The notes under the pieces were generated by a model. That model had not been told where the DNA came from and searched no databases. It worked only from the letters and a program-made list of their open reading frames with translations. A DNA stretch of 52,935 nt from an uncultured Lachnospiraceae bacterium. Its GTDB lineage: Bacteria > Bacillota > Clostridia > Lachnospirales > Lachnospiraceae. Of the stretch, positions 7,449-17,132 are shown in pieces (positions within the stretch are counted from its first letter, which is position 1; each line of letters begins with the position of its first letter). The stretch covers positions 1 through 52,935 of the forward strand of contig URRW01000017.1 of NCBI GenBank assembly GCA_900550285.1, written 5' to 3'. The position numbers and the translations under genes were made by a program.

Positions 7449-9245
7449 TTATTCCTGCTCGTTTGTTTCGGAAATTTCGATTCCAAGCTCCTCCAGCTGC
7501 TTTTCGTCCACCACGTTGGGAGCCTGCGTCATCAGGCAGGACGCGTCCTTTACCTTCGGGAACGCGATCACCTCGCGGATGCTGTCTGCGCCGGTCAAAA
7601 GCATGCACAGACGGTCGAGGCCGTACGCCAGTCCCGCGTGCGGGGGAACGCCGTATTTGAACGCATCCAAAAGGAAGCCGAACTGCTCCTGCGCGCGCTC
7701 CTTTGTAAAGCCCAGCGCCGCAAACATGCGCTCCTGAACGTCATCCTGAAAAATACGGACGCTGCCGCCGCCTAACTCAACGCCGTTTAATACGATGTCG
7801 TAAGCCTTTGCGCGCACCTTGCCCGGGTCTGTCTCAAGAAGGGGAAGATCCTCCTCCATCGGCATCGTGAACGGATGGTGCATGGCAACATAACGTTCCT
7901 CTTCCTCGCTGTACTCAAACTGCGGGAATTCAACGACCCAGAGGAAATTGAATTTGCTGTGGTCGATCAGACCCATCTGCTCGCCCAGCTCGATACGCAG
8001 CGCGCCCAGAACGCTCCATACGATATTGTTTTTATCCGCCGCAAACAACAACAGGTCGCCGGGCTGTCCGTCCATCTTTTCTACGAGGGCGGCAAGCTGC
8101 TCTTCTGTCATGAATTTGGCGAAAGAGGATTTGTAGGAGCCGTCCTCCTGTACGCACAGATAAGCAAGCCCCTTTGCGCCGTAGCCCTTTGCAAAATCCA
8201 CAAGGGCGTCGATCTTCTTTCTGGGCATCGCCGCCTGTCCCTTTACGTTCAGGCCGCGGACGGAGCCGCCGTTTTCCAGCGCGGAGGTAAATACGCCAAA
8301 GCCGCAGCCTGCAACGGTTTCGGAAACGTCAACCAGCTCCATGCCAAAACGGGTGTCCGGCTTGTCGGAGCCGTAGCGGTTCATCGCGTCGATCCATTTC
8401 ATTCTGGGAAGCGGCAGCGGGATGTCCAGACCGATCGCCTCCTTGCACACATAAGAGATCAGTCTTTCGTTGACGTCCATCACATCGTCCATATCCACAA
8501 AGGAAAGCTCCATGTCCACCTGCGTAAATTCCGGCTGACGGTCTGCGCGCAGATCCTCGTCGCGGAAGCACTTTGCGATCTGGAAATAGCGGTCGTAACC
8601 GGAGCACATCAGAAGCTGCTTAAACAGCTGCGGGGACTGGGGCAGCGCATAAAAATTGCCCGGATGCACGCGGCTGGGAACCAGATAGTCCCTTGCGCCC
8701 TCCGGCGTGGACTTGCACAGGATCGGGGTTTCGATCTCCAAAAAGCCCTCTTCCGTCAAAAACCGGCGGAACGCCGCGCAGATTTTGCTTCTTAAAATGA
8801 TCTTCTCCTGTAAGTCGGGCCGTCTTAAATCCAGATAGCGGTATTTTAAGCGGATGTCCTCTTTTGTCTTGGAGTTTGCCTCGATCGGGAACGGAGGGGT
8901 CTGCGCTTCGGACAGGATGCGCACCTGCTCTGCGCGGATCTCGATGTCGCCCGTCGCAAGGTTTTCATTGACCGCGCCGGAACGCTTCTCCACGCGGCCT
9001 ACAACCGCCACAACAAACTCGCTGCGCAGCTTTTCCGCCTTTGCAAAATTTTCTGCGCCGCAGTCCGACTCTTCAAAAATGATCTGAAGCAGCCCGGAAC
9101 GGTCGCGCAGATCCACGAAAATAATGCCGCCTTTATTTCTCTGCTTTGCAACCCAGCCCATCACGGTCACGGTTTGCCCGACATTTGCGCCGGACAGCTC
9201 ACCGCAGCGGCAGGTTCTTTTTAAGCCTTTCATTGTCTCTGCCAT
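7449..9245 (-). CDS. aspS: Aspartyl-tRNA synthetase
   Basis: 598 residues, bacterial-type length. N-terminal OB-fold anticodon domain (about 15-105, VMGWVAKQRNKGG), class II catalytic core with motif 2 around FRDEDLRADRQPEFTQ, an inserted GAD domain (about 290-420) and motif 3 GLAYGLDRL near the C-terminus. It charges tRNA-Asp. AAAGGAGAAGTGAC precedes the ATG. It lies 13 bases after hisS and is the last gene of the apt-relA-MBL-hemZ-hisS-aspS operon. No T-box leader is seen in the short hisS-aspS gap. Confidence 0.97.
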   Translation of the reverse strand: MAETMKGLKRTCRCGELSGANVGQTVTVMGWVAKQRNKGGIIFVDLRDRSGLLQIIFEESDCGAENFAKAEKLRSEFVVAVVGRVEKRSGAVNENLATGDIEIRAEQVRILSEAQTPPFPIEANSKTKEDIRLKYRYLDLRRPDLQEKIILRSKICAAFRRFLTEEGFLEIETPILCKSTPEGARDYLVPSRVHPGNFYALPQSPQLFKQLLMCSGYDRYFQIAKCFRDEDLRADRQPEFTQVDMELSFVDMDDVMDVNERLISYVCKEAIGLDIPLPLPRMKWIDAMNRYGSDKPDTRFGMELVDVSETVAGCGFGVFTSALENGGSVRGLNVKGQAAMPRKKIDALVDFAKGYGAKGLAYLCVQEDGSYKSSFAKFMTEEQLAALVEKMDGQPGDLLLFAADKNNIVWSVLGALRIELGEQMGLIDHSKFNFLWVVEFPQFEYSEEEERYVAMHHPFTMPMEEDLPLLETDPGKVRAKAYDIVLNGVELGGGSVRIFQDDVQERMFAALGFTKERAQEQFGFLLDAFKYGVPPHAGLAYGLDRLCMLLTGADSIREVIAFPKVKDASCLMTQAPNVVDEKQLEELGIEISETNEQE

Positions 9246-9258
9246 GTCACTTCTCCTT

Positions 9259-10521
9259 TTATCTTTCTATCGGATTTTTGTAAAACTCCACAAAATCCGT
9301 ATAGCCTTCCTGTGTCAACTGTTCCTTCTGGAACTTTTTGTTTTTGTTCATCCGGGCAACCAGCACCTGGGAGCCGTCTTTTCTCGCCTCCTGCGCCTGC
9401 GCGATCACCTCGCAGAGACGGTCGCCGGATACGCCTTTTTCAATTAAGTATGCGGTCTTTTTGGGCTGATCCGGGATCTGGAAGCCGTTTTCCATCATCA
9501 GAAGGATGATCCGCTCAAAACCGATGGAAAAGCCGCAGGCGGGCACATCCTTGCCGGTAAAGCGTCCCACCATCTTATCGTAGCGGCCTCCGCCTCCGCA
9601 GCTTCCGCCAAACTGCGGAATGGAAATTTCAAAGATCGTCCCCGTATAATAGGACATGCCGCGCACCAGCGTCGGATCGAATACGATCTCAAAATCGGAG
9701 GATTTTGTCGCGCGCACGCTTTCGATGATCTCCGACAGGCTCTTTGCCACGTCGGGCTCCAGATGATCTTTAAGCGTATCTGCCAACCATTCCACGCTGC
9801 CGCCGTTTTCTTCCAGCTCTTTAAAAAGCGCCATATATTTCAAAGCGGATTCCTCTGCAAAACCGCTCTTTACAAGCTCGCCTACAACGCCGTCCTCACC
9901 GATCTTGTCCATTTTGTCCAGAATAATGAACACCGTATCAAAATCCGCTTCCGCAAAGCCGCTGTAGGCAGCCATTGCCTTTAAAATGCGGCGTTCGTTG
10001 ATCCGGATCACAAAATCCCGAAAGCCCAGCCTTCCAAGGGTCGTCGTCGTCGCCAAAATCAGCTCGATCTCGGCTAAGTTGGACGACTCGCCCAGAATGT
10101 CGATGTCGCACTGCATGAACTGGCGGTAACGGCCTCTCTGGGGTCTGTCCGCCCTCCACACGTTGCCGATCTGCAGCGCTTTAAAAGGAGACGGCAGTTC
10201 GTTTGCATGGTTGGAATAAAAACGCACGAGCGGCACGGTCAGGTCGTAGCGCAGGCCGCCGTCCACCAGATCTGCCTCCTCCTTCGCTTCCTCCAGATTC
10301 AGCTTCTCGCCTCTTTTTAAAATTTTGAAAATCAGCTTCTCGTTCTCGCCGCCCTGCTTGCTGCTTAAGTTCCCGATCGTTTCCACGCAGGGGGTTTCGA
10401 TGGACGTAAAGCCGAACTTGCCGTAGGTTTCCTTGATCACGCTGATGCAGTAATCCCGAAGCTGCATTTCCGCAGGCAGAATATCCTTCATCCCCGTAAC
10501 AGGCTTCTTATTCAATGCCAT
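9259..10521 (-). CDS. hisS: Histidyl-tRNA synthetase
   Basis: 420 residues. Class II core with FTSIETPCVE (motif 1 region), the motif 2 stretch QIGNVWRADRPQRGRYRQF, histidine motifs LVRGMSYYTGTIFE and CGGGGRYD, and motif 3 ACGFSIGFERI, followed by an anticodon-binding domain. It charges tRNA-His. The ATG at 10521 (MALNKKPVTG) matches the usual start; a GTG two codons earlier is also possible because AAAGGAG sits only 4 nt before it. In the operon between hemZ and aspS. Confidence 0.97.
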   Translation of the reverse strand: MALNKKPVTGMKDILPAEMQLRDYCISVIKETYGKFGFTSIETPCVETIGNLSSKQGGENEKLIFKILKRGEKLNLEEAKEEADLVDGGLRYDLTVPLVRFYSNHANELPSPFKALQIGNVWRADRPQRGRYRQFMQCDIDILGESSNLAEIELILATTTTLGRLGFRDFVIRINERRILKAMAAYSGFAEADFDTVFIILDKMDKIGEDGVVGELVKSGFAEESALKYMALFKELEENGGSVEWLADTLKDHLEPDVAKSLSEIIESVRATKSSDFEIVFDPTLVRGMSYYTGTIFEISIPQFGGSCGGGGRYDKMVGRFTGKDVPACGFSIGFERIILLMMENGFQIPDQPKKTAYLIEKGVSGDRLCEVIAQAQEARKDGSQVLVARMNKNKKFQKEQLTQEGYTDFVEFYKNPIER

Positions 10522-10630
10522 CCTCACCAGTCTCCTTTTCTCATGTTCTATCTTTTTCCGATTCTAAACTATTTTTTTTGATTTTACAAGACAAAATGCG
10601 ATTTTGCGGCCGGACGCGGCTGCGCCCTTA

Positions 10631-12079
10631 TCACGCCAGTCCCAGAAGCTTCCGCTTACGCTCGATCATCTCGTCGATCTTTTCGATATAAAGATCCACG
10701 TCCTTTACATTGTCGCAGCGCTCGATGCGCCCGTCCGGATAGACCGCCTTGGAGATCGTCCCCGCGCCCAGCGCAAGGATCGACTGCTTTTCCTCCATAA
10801 TGAGGATGTTGTAAATGCCCGCCTTGCCGGGCTTTGCATAGCCCACGTTTTCAAAATTGCCGGACATGTTTTTCTGGCGGTACAAATAATACGGCTCCAT
10901 CCCCAGCTCCCGCGCACCAAGGGCGGCGATCTGCATCGTCTCGTCCGTGTTGTGCAGCGTATCCATGCCGTTTTCGAGGATCCACTGGCTTAACCGGGAC
11001 GCCCGCTTGATCGCCAGCGAATGGACGGTCAGGCTGTCCGGCGCAAGCTCCTTTACCCGGCGCATCGTTTCTGCCACATCGTTTTTTGTCTCTCCGGGAA
11101 GCCCCAGGATCAGATCCATGTTGATGTTGTCAAAGCCTTCCCTGCGCGCCGTCCAAAATGCCTCCACCGTCTGCTCTACCGTATGCCTTCTGCCGATCAC
11201 GTCCAGCGTTTCCTGCTTCATCGTCTGGGGATTGACGGAAATACGCGTCACGCCCCATTTTTTCATGACGCGCAGCTTTTCCGCCGTAATGCTGTCCGCG
11301 CGCCCCGCCTCTACCGTAAACTCCTTTACCTGCGACCAGTCCAGCGTGCCCTTCAGCTTCGCAAAAAGGCGGTCCAGCTCGTCCGGCTCCAGCGTTGTCG
11401 GCGTGCCCCCGCCGATGTAAACGCTGTCCAGCACCTTATCGGCGCAGGCTTCCTTTACAAAATCAATTTCCTTTTCCACCGCGGAAAGATAGGCATCTAC
11501 CTTGTCCTTCCACGCACGGATCGGAAACGAGGTAAAGGAGCAGTACAGACAGGTTGTGGGGCAGAACGGGATCCCCACATAAAGGCTGTAGCCCTCCTCA
11601 TAATGGATGTCTGCAAGGATTTTCTTCTCGCGCTTTGCGATGTCGATCGCCAGCTCCGTCTTTTCTTTTGAGCAAAGATAGGTGCTGCGCATATATGCGT
11701 CCGCTTCTTCCGCCGTTTTTCCCTGCTCCAGCAGCTGCATTGCAAGCCGCGTCGGGCGGATGCCCGTCAGCGTCCCCCAGGGCAGCGTTTTCCCCGTTTC
11801 TTCGGAAAGGATCCCGTATAAAAGCTGCTTTAGGTCATTTTTTACCGCACCCTTGTCCTGCGGCGCGCCCAGACGGATCGTTTTTTGTGTCTTTCCTGTG
11901 ATTCCGGCGCAGATTTCTTCTTCTTTAAAAATCACGAAAAACGCCGGCATCCCGGCGTCGCTTTGTTCTTCCTTTGTCCCCTCTGCAAAAACCTTCACAT
12001 CCTGTTCCGGATAGAAGGCCTTTACGAGGGAATGGATGTCATATGCATAACGGTCTTCATTTAACGTTACAATGATCAT
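10631..12079 (-). CDS. hemZ: Oxygen-independent coproporphyrinogen dehydrogenase-like radical SAM protein
   Basis: 482 residues. An N-terminal 150-residue region peculiar to HemZ proteins precedes the radical SAM domain with the 4Fe-4S motif CPTTCLYCSF (CxxxCxxC) and the HemN-like segments YIGGGTPTTL and RISVNPQT. In the family it oxidises coproporphyrinogen III anaerobically or serves as a heme-handling relative; the precise reaction of clostridial HemZ is less settled than that of HemN. The start ATG lies 3 bases beyond the stop of the MBL gene, with no strong ribosome site, implying translational coupling. It is part of the conserved relA-hisS-aspS neighbourhood. Confidence 0.93.
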   Translation of the reverse strand: MIIVTLNEDRYAYDIHSLVKAFYPEQDVKVFAEGTKEEQSDAGMPAFFVIFKEEEICAGITGKTQKTIRLGAPQDKGAVKNDLKQLLYGILSEETGKTLPWGTLTGIRPTRLAMQLLEQGKTAEEADAYMRSTYLCSKEKTELAIDIAKREKKILADIHYEEGYSLYVGIPFCPTTCLYCSFTSFPIRAWKDKVDAYLSAVEKEIDFVKEACADKVLDSVYIGGGTPTTLEPDELDRLFAKLKGTLDWSQVKEFTVEAGRADSITAEKLRVMKKWGVTRISVNPQTMKQETLDVIGRRHTVEQTVEAFWTARREGFDNINMDLILGLPGETKNDVAETMRRVKELAPDSLTVHSLAIKRASRLSQWILENGMDTLHNTDETMQIAALGARELGMEPYYLYRQKNMSGNFENVGYAKPGKAGIYNILIMEEKQSILALGAGTISKAVYPDGRIERCDNVKDVDLYIEKIDEMIERKRKLLGLA

Positions 12080-12082
12080 AGT

Positions 12083-12715
12083 TTACTGGCAGTAGGGATT
12101 GTACTGCTTCTCCCTTCCAATCGTAGTCATATCCCCGTGCCCCGGATACACCTTCGTCTCCTCCGGCAGCACAAAAAGCTTTTCTTTGACGGAACGCACA
12201 AGCTTGCCCATGCTTCCGGTCGGGAAATCTGTCCGCCCCACGGATTCCTCAAACAGCGTGTCGCCGGAAATCAAAAGCCCCGCTTCCTTGCAGTAAAAGC
12301 AGCAGCTTCCCATCGTATGCCCCGGCGTCGCGATCACCTTTAAGCAGATTCCTGCAAACGTGATCTCCTGCCCGTCTGTCAGCCACTCGTCCGGCTCGAT
12401 CGTGCATTTCCTTTTCATCTGCGCGGAAATATTCACATACGCATCCTGGCACACCGTTTTTTCTGCGTCCAGCGCATAAATCTTCGCGCCGGAAAGCGTC
12501 CGCAGCTCTTCCGCGCCCCAGATATGGTCGAAATGCCCGTGCGTCAGGCAGATCGCTGCGATCCGGAACCCCTGTTCGGAAAGCGCCTTAAAAATATCGC
12601 CTCCCCGGTCCGCCGGGTCGAAAACGACCGCCTCTTTTTCCTGTTCCCGATATAAAAAATAAGTGTTTGTGGCGCATACGCCGATGGTCATGCGCCCGAT
12701 CTTGATTGTTCCCAC
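12083..12715 (-). CDS. MBL-fold metallohydrolase, glyoxalase II-like
   Basis: 210 residues. The zinc motif LTHGHFDHI (HxHxDH), the later His in TPGHTMGS and Asp in ISGDTLFEESVGRTDF, and the final His in VYPGHGD are all present, so a binuclear metal site is expected. Small MBL proteins of this kind (YcbL-like) hydrolyse thioesters such as lactoylglutathione in vitro, but the natural substrate in clostridia is unknown. The GTG start at 12715 has AGGA 5 nt upstream. The gene sits between relA and hemZ, its usual place in this gene order. A 40-bp tandem repeat separates it from relA. Confidence 0.88.
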   Translation of the reverse strand: MGTIKIGRMTIGVCATNTYFLYREQEKEAVVFDPADRGGDIFKALSEQGFRIAAICLTHGHFDHIWGAEELRTLSGAKIYALDAEKTVCQDAYVNISAQMKRKCTIEPDEWLTDGQEITFAGICLKVIATPGHTMGSCCFYCKEAGLLISGDTLFEESVGRTDFPTGSMGKLVRSVKEKLFVLPEETKVYPGHGDMTTIGREKQYNPYCQ

Positions 12716-12740
12716 TAAAATCCTGATTTCCTTTCCCTGT

Positions 12741-12838
12741 CCTGCGGACGGTTTTTATGCGATACAGACCAGATCTGTTTCCTGCGGATGATTTTTATGC
12801 GATGCAGACCGGCTCTGTTTCCTGCGGACGGTTTTTAA
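12741..12838 (-). repeat. 40-bp tandem repeat, two full and one partial copy
   Basis: Copies start at 12741, 12781 and 12821 (CCTGCGGAYGRTTTTTATGC...), exactly 40 bp apart and differing at six positions between the full copies. The partial third copy contains the relA stop codon at 12835-12837, so the array begins inside the end of relA and fills the relA-MBL gap. Confidence 0.9.
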
Positions 12839-15168
12839 CCCGTCGTGCGCTCGATGTCGATCACGCTTTCGATATTGCGCAGCTTCGCCACGATCTGATT
12901 CAATTCTTCCCTGCTGCTGATCTCAAAGGCGGTAGACAGCGTCGCGATGCCCTGCTTGTTCGTGCGCGTGTTCATCATCTGGATGTCGATGTTGCGCTCC
13001 GTCAGGGTTTTGCTGATGTCCGCCAAAAGGCCGCTTCTGTTATGGGCAAAAATATTGATCTCCGCCACATATTTTTCGCCGTGCGCGCCCTGATCCGGCT
13101 GCTCCCATTCCGCCTCGATCAGCCGCGCCCGCTCGATCTCCGGCAGATTGAGCACGTTGATGCAGTCCGTCCGGTGGATGGAAATGCCCCTGCCCCTTGT
13201 GACAAAGCCCACGATCTCGTCTCCCGGGACGGGGGAGCAGCACTTGGAAAAACGCACCGCCACGTCATGGATCCCCTTGACCACGATGCCGTTTTTGCTG
13301 CGGGGCTTCATCTGCGCCGTCTGCTTCGCGCTGTTTTCCGCAATGGCAGCCAGCACTTCCTCGTTGGAGATCACCTTCGGATGATCCTTTTCATAAAGCT
13401 CCTGCATCCGGTTCGCGATCTGGCCTTCCTTTAACGCGCCGTGCCCGATCGCCGCAAGGACGCTGTCCCAGTCCATAAAGCCATATTTTTTCATGACCGC
13501 GTTCTGGTAGTCCGGCTTCATGATCTCGCCCAGATTGATCGCCCGCGCTTTGCAGTAGGCGTTGAAAAGATCTTTTCCTTTCAGGATGTTCTCTTCCTTG
13601 ACCTCGTGCTTAAACCACTGGTTGATCTTATTTTTTGCCTGCGTGCTCTTGACCACGTTCAGCCAGTCCCGGCTGGGGCCTTTGGAATTCTGGGACGTTA
13701 AAACCTCCACCCGGTCGCCGTTCTGGATCTCATAATCGATCGTTACAAGCTTGCCGTTTACCCGCGCGCCGATCATCTTGTTCCCGACCGCCGTGTGGAT
13801 GCTGTAGGCAAAATCGATCGGCGTAGAGCCTGCCGGGAGCGTCTTTACGTCCCCGGTCGGGGTAAAGCAGTACACGCTGTCCGAAAACAGGTCCAGATCG
13901 CTTTTCAGCATACTCATGAATTCCTTGTTGTCGGACATCTCCCGCTGCCATTCGAGGATCTGGCGCAGCCACGCAAGCTTTTCCTCCTCCTGCGCTTCCA
14001 CCTTTTTGCCGTCGGAGGCTTCTTTATATTTCCAGTGCGCCGCGATACCGTATTCCGCTACCCGGTGCATCTCAAAGGTCCGGATCTGGATCTCAAAGGG
14101 CTGCCCCGAGCTTCCGATCAGCGTGGTGTGCAGCGACTGATACATATTTGCCTTGGGCATCGCGATATAATCCTTAAACCGTCCCGGGATCGGTTTATAC
14201 ATCTCATGGATCACACCCAGCGCCGCGTAGCAGTCCTTTACGGTATCCACGATGATGCGCACCGCAAACAGATCGTAAATCTGGTCGATGGACTTGTTCT
14301 GATTTTTCATCTTCTTATAAATGCTGAAAAAATGCTTCACGCGCCCGTCGATCTTTGCCGTAATCCCCGCCTTGCCGATATGGTCGGAAACCTCCTGCAC
14401 GATGTTCGCGATATATTTTTCCCGCTCGCTTTTGCGCATGGCGATCTTATCGACCAGATCATAATAAACGTCCGGTTCCAGATATTTTAACGAAAGGTCA
14501 TCCAACTCGACCTTGATCTTGGAAATACCGAGACGCTGCGCGATGGGCGCGTAAATATCCATCGTCTCCCGCGCGATGCGGATCTGCTTTTCATGGGGCA
14601 TGTGCTTTAGGGTGCGCATGTTGTGGAGACGGTCCGCCAGCTTGATCATGATAACGCGGATGTCCTTTGCCATCGCCATGAACATTTTGCGCAGATTCTC
14701 CGCCTGCATCTCCAGCTGGGCTTCCGTCTTGTTGCCGGAATTATCTGCCAGATGAAGATGCTGCAGCTTTGTCACCCCATCTACTAAAAGAGCCACATCC
14801 GGACCGAACTGACTGCTGATTTCATCTGTCGTCATCACGGTATCTTCCACAACGTCATGCAAAAGTCCCGCCACGATCGTTTCCTTATCCAGCTCCAGAT
14901 CCGCAAGGATGATTGCCACGCAAAGCGGATGAATAATGTATGGCTCTCCCGATTTACGTACCTGTCCCTCATGGGCGCTCTTTGCAATCCCATAGGCCTT
15001 CTCAATCATCGAAATATCGTCAGAAGGGTGATATTTGCGCACCCTTTCGATCAGATCCTGATAAAGCTGTTCCGGACTCATAAATTCTTTGATACTCTCG
15101 ATCCGCCCATCGTCCAGCACAAGTCCCGTCTTATTCGATTGTTTCCCTTTTTCTTCCGTCATTCCCAT
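12835..15168 (-). CDS. relA: Bifunctional (p)ppGpp synthetase/hydrolase, RelA/SpoT family
   Basis: 777 residues with the full Rel architecture: N-terminal HD hydrolase domain (about 50-200; HDVVEDTVMT and the preceding HPLCVA carry metal ligands), synthetase domain (about 240-360; GRVKHFFSIYKKMK and the IAMPKANMYQSLH region), TGS domain (about 395-455, FTPTGDVKTLP) and C-terminal ACT domain (about 700-777, FAHNRSGLLADIS). Both activities look intact. It makes and degrades the stringent-response alarmone. AAAGGTG precedes the ATG. Upstream is apt with 32 bases between, so both come from the apt promoter. Its last codons lie in the 40-bp tandem repeat. Confidence 0.97.
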   Translation of the reverse strand: MGMTEEKGKQSNKTGLVLDDGRIESIKEFMSPEQLYQDLIERVRKYHPSDDISMIEKAYGIAKSAHEGQVRKSGEPYIIHPLCVAIILADLELDKETIVAGLLHDVVEDTVMTTDEISSQFGPDVALLVDGVTKLQHLHLADNSGNKTEAQLEMQAENLRKMFMAMAKDIRVIMIKLADRLHNMRTLKHMPHEKQIRIARETMDIYAPIAQRLGISKIKVELDDLSLKYLEPDVYYDLVDKIAMRKSEREKYIANIVQEVSDHIGKAGITAKIDGRVKHFFSIYKKMKNQNKSIDQIYDLFAVRIIVDTVKDCYAALGVIHEMYKPIPGRFKDYIAMPKANMYQSLHTTLIGSSGQPFEIQIRTFEMHRVAEYGIAAHWKYKEASDGKKVEAQEEEKLAWLRQILEWQREMSDNKEFMSMLKSDLDLFSDSVYCFTPTGDVKTLPAGSTPIDFAYSIHTAVGNKMIGARVNGKLVTIDYEIQNGDRVEVLTSQNSKGPSRDWLNVVKSTQAKNKINQWFKHEVKEENILKGKDLFNAYCKARAINLGEIMKPDYQNAVMKKYGFMDWDSVLAAIGHGALKEGQIANRMQELYEKDHPKVISNEEVLAAIAENSAKQTAQMKPRSKNGIVVKGIHDVAVRFSKCCSPVPGDEIVGFVTRGRGISIHRTDCINVLNLPEIERARLIEAEWEQPDQGAHGEKYVAEINIFAHNRSGLLADISKTLTERNIDIQMMNTRTNKQGIATLSTAFEISSREELNQIVAKLRNIESVIDIERTTG

Positions 15169-15200
15169 ACGCGCACACCTTTTACCACATCACTCGCTCA

Positions 15201-15725
15201 TTATTTGCCCGGATAAGTGATCGCCGCATCCAGACGATACCCTTTTACTGCCTCTCTGCCCTTTAAGCCTGCCAGCTCGATCAGCACCAGAATGCCTGCC
15301 ACCTCTCCGCCCAGACGCTCCACAAGACGGATCATCGCCTTTGTCGTGCCGCCGGTCGCGATCAGGTCGTCCACGATCAGCACCTTCTGACCGGGTTGAA
15401 TGGAGCTTTTGTGGATCTCGATTTCCGCCGTGCCGTATTCCAGCTCGTATGCTTCCGAAACCGTCTCGCAGGGCAGCTTGCCCTTCTTACGGATGAGCGC
15501 AAACGGCTTATGCGCGTTATAGGCGATCGGCGCCCCGAAAATAAACCCTCTCGATTCCGCGCCCACGATCACGTCAAAATCCAGATCCTTTACCATCTCC
15601 TGCATCGTATCGACAGCCAGACGCATTCCGTCCGCATCCTCCAGCACGCTCGTCACGTCCCTGAAAATAATGCCCTCCTGTGGAAAATCCGGGATGCTTC
15701 TTACATATTCTTCCAGTTTTTTCAT
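15201..15725 (-). CDS. apt: Adenine phosphoribosyltransferase
   Basis: 174 residues, normal length. The PRPP-binding motif VLIVDDLIATGGTTK and the upstream GAESRGFIFGAPIAY are clear. It salvages adenine to AMP with PRPP. It is the first gene of the operon that continues with relA, an arrangement common in Firmicutes, linking purine salvage and stringent control. AACGAGG lies about 10 nt before the ATG. Driven by the near-consensus promoter at 15783-15811. Confidence 0.97.
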   Translation of the reverse strand: MKKLEEYVRSIPDFPQEGIIFRDVTSVLEDADGMRLAVDTMQEMVKDLDFDVIVGAESRGFIFGAPIAYNAHKPFALIRKKGKLPCETVSEAYELEYGTAEIEIHKSSIQPGQKVLIVDDLIATGGTTKAMIRLVERLGGEVAGILVLIELAGLKGREAVKGYRLDAAITYPGK

Positions 15726-15782
15726 TTGCTTATGCCTCGTTTTCTATTCATTACAGATTTTTGTACAAAATCGGATAGTACA

Positions 15783-15811
15783 ATTATATTATCGAAAATG
15801 GGGAAAGTCAA
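15783..15811 (-). promoter_or_regulatory. Sigma-A promoter of the apt-relA-hisS-aspS operon
   Basis: On the minus strand TTGACT (15811-15806), 17-nt spacer, TATAAT (15788-15783), followed by apt at 15725. Near-perfect housekeeping promoter. Confidence 0.85.
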
Positions 15812-15833
15812 CGAGGGAAAACTCACAAAAAAC

Positions 15834-15863
15834 GGAGAGGAACGCTTTTGCGGTTTCCTCTCC
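15834..15863 (-). terminator. Intrinsic terminator after the glycosidase-like pseudogene
   Basis: Nine-bp stem GGAGAGGAA/TTCCTCTCC (15834-15842 with 15855-15863), followed on the minus strand by GTTTTTTGTGAG. It lies 20 bases beyond the reconstructed stop at 15884, supporting that gene as a former transcription unit. Confidence 0.75.
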
Positions 15864-15883
15864 ATCTGATTTTTCGTATACTT

Positions 15884-17132
15884 TTATTCCGGATATGCTA
15901 AATCTGCTGAATAATGTATGGTAATATCCCTCCGGTCAGGCACCCCCGGCATTCCCAGTGTCTTACGAAGTCTACAGATTGCGCGGCACCACCAGATACA
16001 TTGCTCTGCATTTCCGCAGTCTCTTGTTTTCCATTGACCGTTCTTATAAAACATACATTCCCCGTACAGCTCTTCTCTGTGCTTTTTTCCAGAAAAGAAA
16101 GCTGTTCACAGATATGCCGGTAATCCCCTTCCGAAAGCGCTGCTTCAATATCCCAGCCGATTCCCTTTCCGATTGTTTCCAGACAAAAGCTGCCGTCCGG
16201 CTCTGCGTCTTTGGATAAAAATATAATCCGTCCGCGTCCGGATCTTCCTTCCACAGCCTTCTGCGCAGGCTTTCCACGGTATTCCGCATAATCTCATGCG
16301 GCAGTGCTTCCCAGTCTGCCGCTATCGGTCCGTAATTTACCCAGCCCATTCCTTCATAGGCCTTTCCGGCATTTTCATCCGGAAGCCGCATTTCCATATA
16401 GACGGTTTTTCCGGCATCCTCCTGGGTAAGGTGCTCCCGAATCCCTTCCCGCAAAAGCTCCAGCTTCCTGCTCCATCGCTCTCCATACCATTCCTGACGA
16501 TGCTGCCTGGCCACAGCCGCCATCTTTTCCAGAACCGCACCAAAAAAGCTCTGCGTCAGCAGATCGAAACAACACCAGTACCTCTCTTCTCTGGAATGCT
16601 CAAAAGAAGTATTCCAAAAAAGTTTCACATTCGCAACCGGGAAGTTGCAAATCTCATTTGCAAAAAAGTAGGGCTGGTCCGCATGGGCATCCATGATTTT
16701 TGCCATCATCCCCCAGTATTCCTCAAACAGCTCCTCTCTTTTATATACAAGCACCAGCTCCGCATACGCAGACAAAATATGGGCAGTCCCATCAATCTGG
16801 CACACCATGTCCAGCTCCTGCAAAAGCTTTCCGTCCTTCCCATAGTAAGGCTTCCCAAGCACATGCGGAGGTCTCGGCAGATCCGCGCGCCGCATGCTGT
16901 CCAGCACAAAACGCAGCGCGCGCACCGCCAGCTCCACCTCTCCCGCCTGTGTCATCAAAAACACATAAGCCCCGACAGACCGCGCAAAACAGCCCGGATA
17001 CCGTCCCGGCACAAATGACTCTTCCAGATAGCCAGTTTCATCGAGCCTGTCCACCAGGGAATAAAAGGTGTTCGCATACAACATCCTCAGCCTGTCTGCC
17101 TCCAGCAGCTCTTTGGTTCTTTTTTTATAATC
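15884..17132 (-). pseudogene. Decayed glycosidase-like gene (two frameshifts, no start codon)
   Basis: The reading starts open at about 17132 without an ATG/GTG/TTG in frame (KKRTKELLEADRLR, then MLYANTFYSLVDRLDE from 17084). It resembles bacterial six-hairpin glycosidase-like proteins (YPGCFARSVGAYVFL, WVNYGPIAADW). The frame must shift at 16210-16212, where three A replace an expected four (FYP then KDAEPDGSF), and again at 16083-16088, where six A replace seven (SFLEK then EELYGECMFY). The third frame ends with DCGNAEQCIWWCRAICRL and stops at 15884. Both lesions are one-base losses in A runs, so sequencing error is an alternative to true decay. With the adjacent sugar permease fragment it suggests a lost carbohydrate-use locus. 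Exact substrate unknown. Confidence 0.8.

Noticed and set aside
9246..9258. T-box riboswitch before aspS or hisS
   Set aside because: The gaps are only 13 and about 110 bases, with no specifier or antiterminator motif; the genes sit within an operon.
16044..17084. Glycosidase-like gene taken as an intact 346-residue protein
   Set aside because: Its last 50 residues after the FYP position are low-quality and overlap a better continuation in two other frames, so it was treated as broken.
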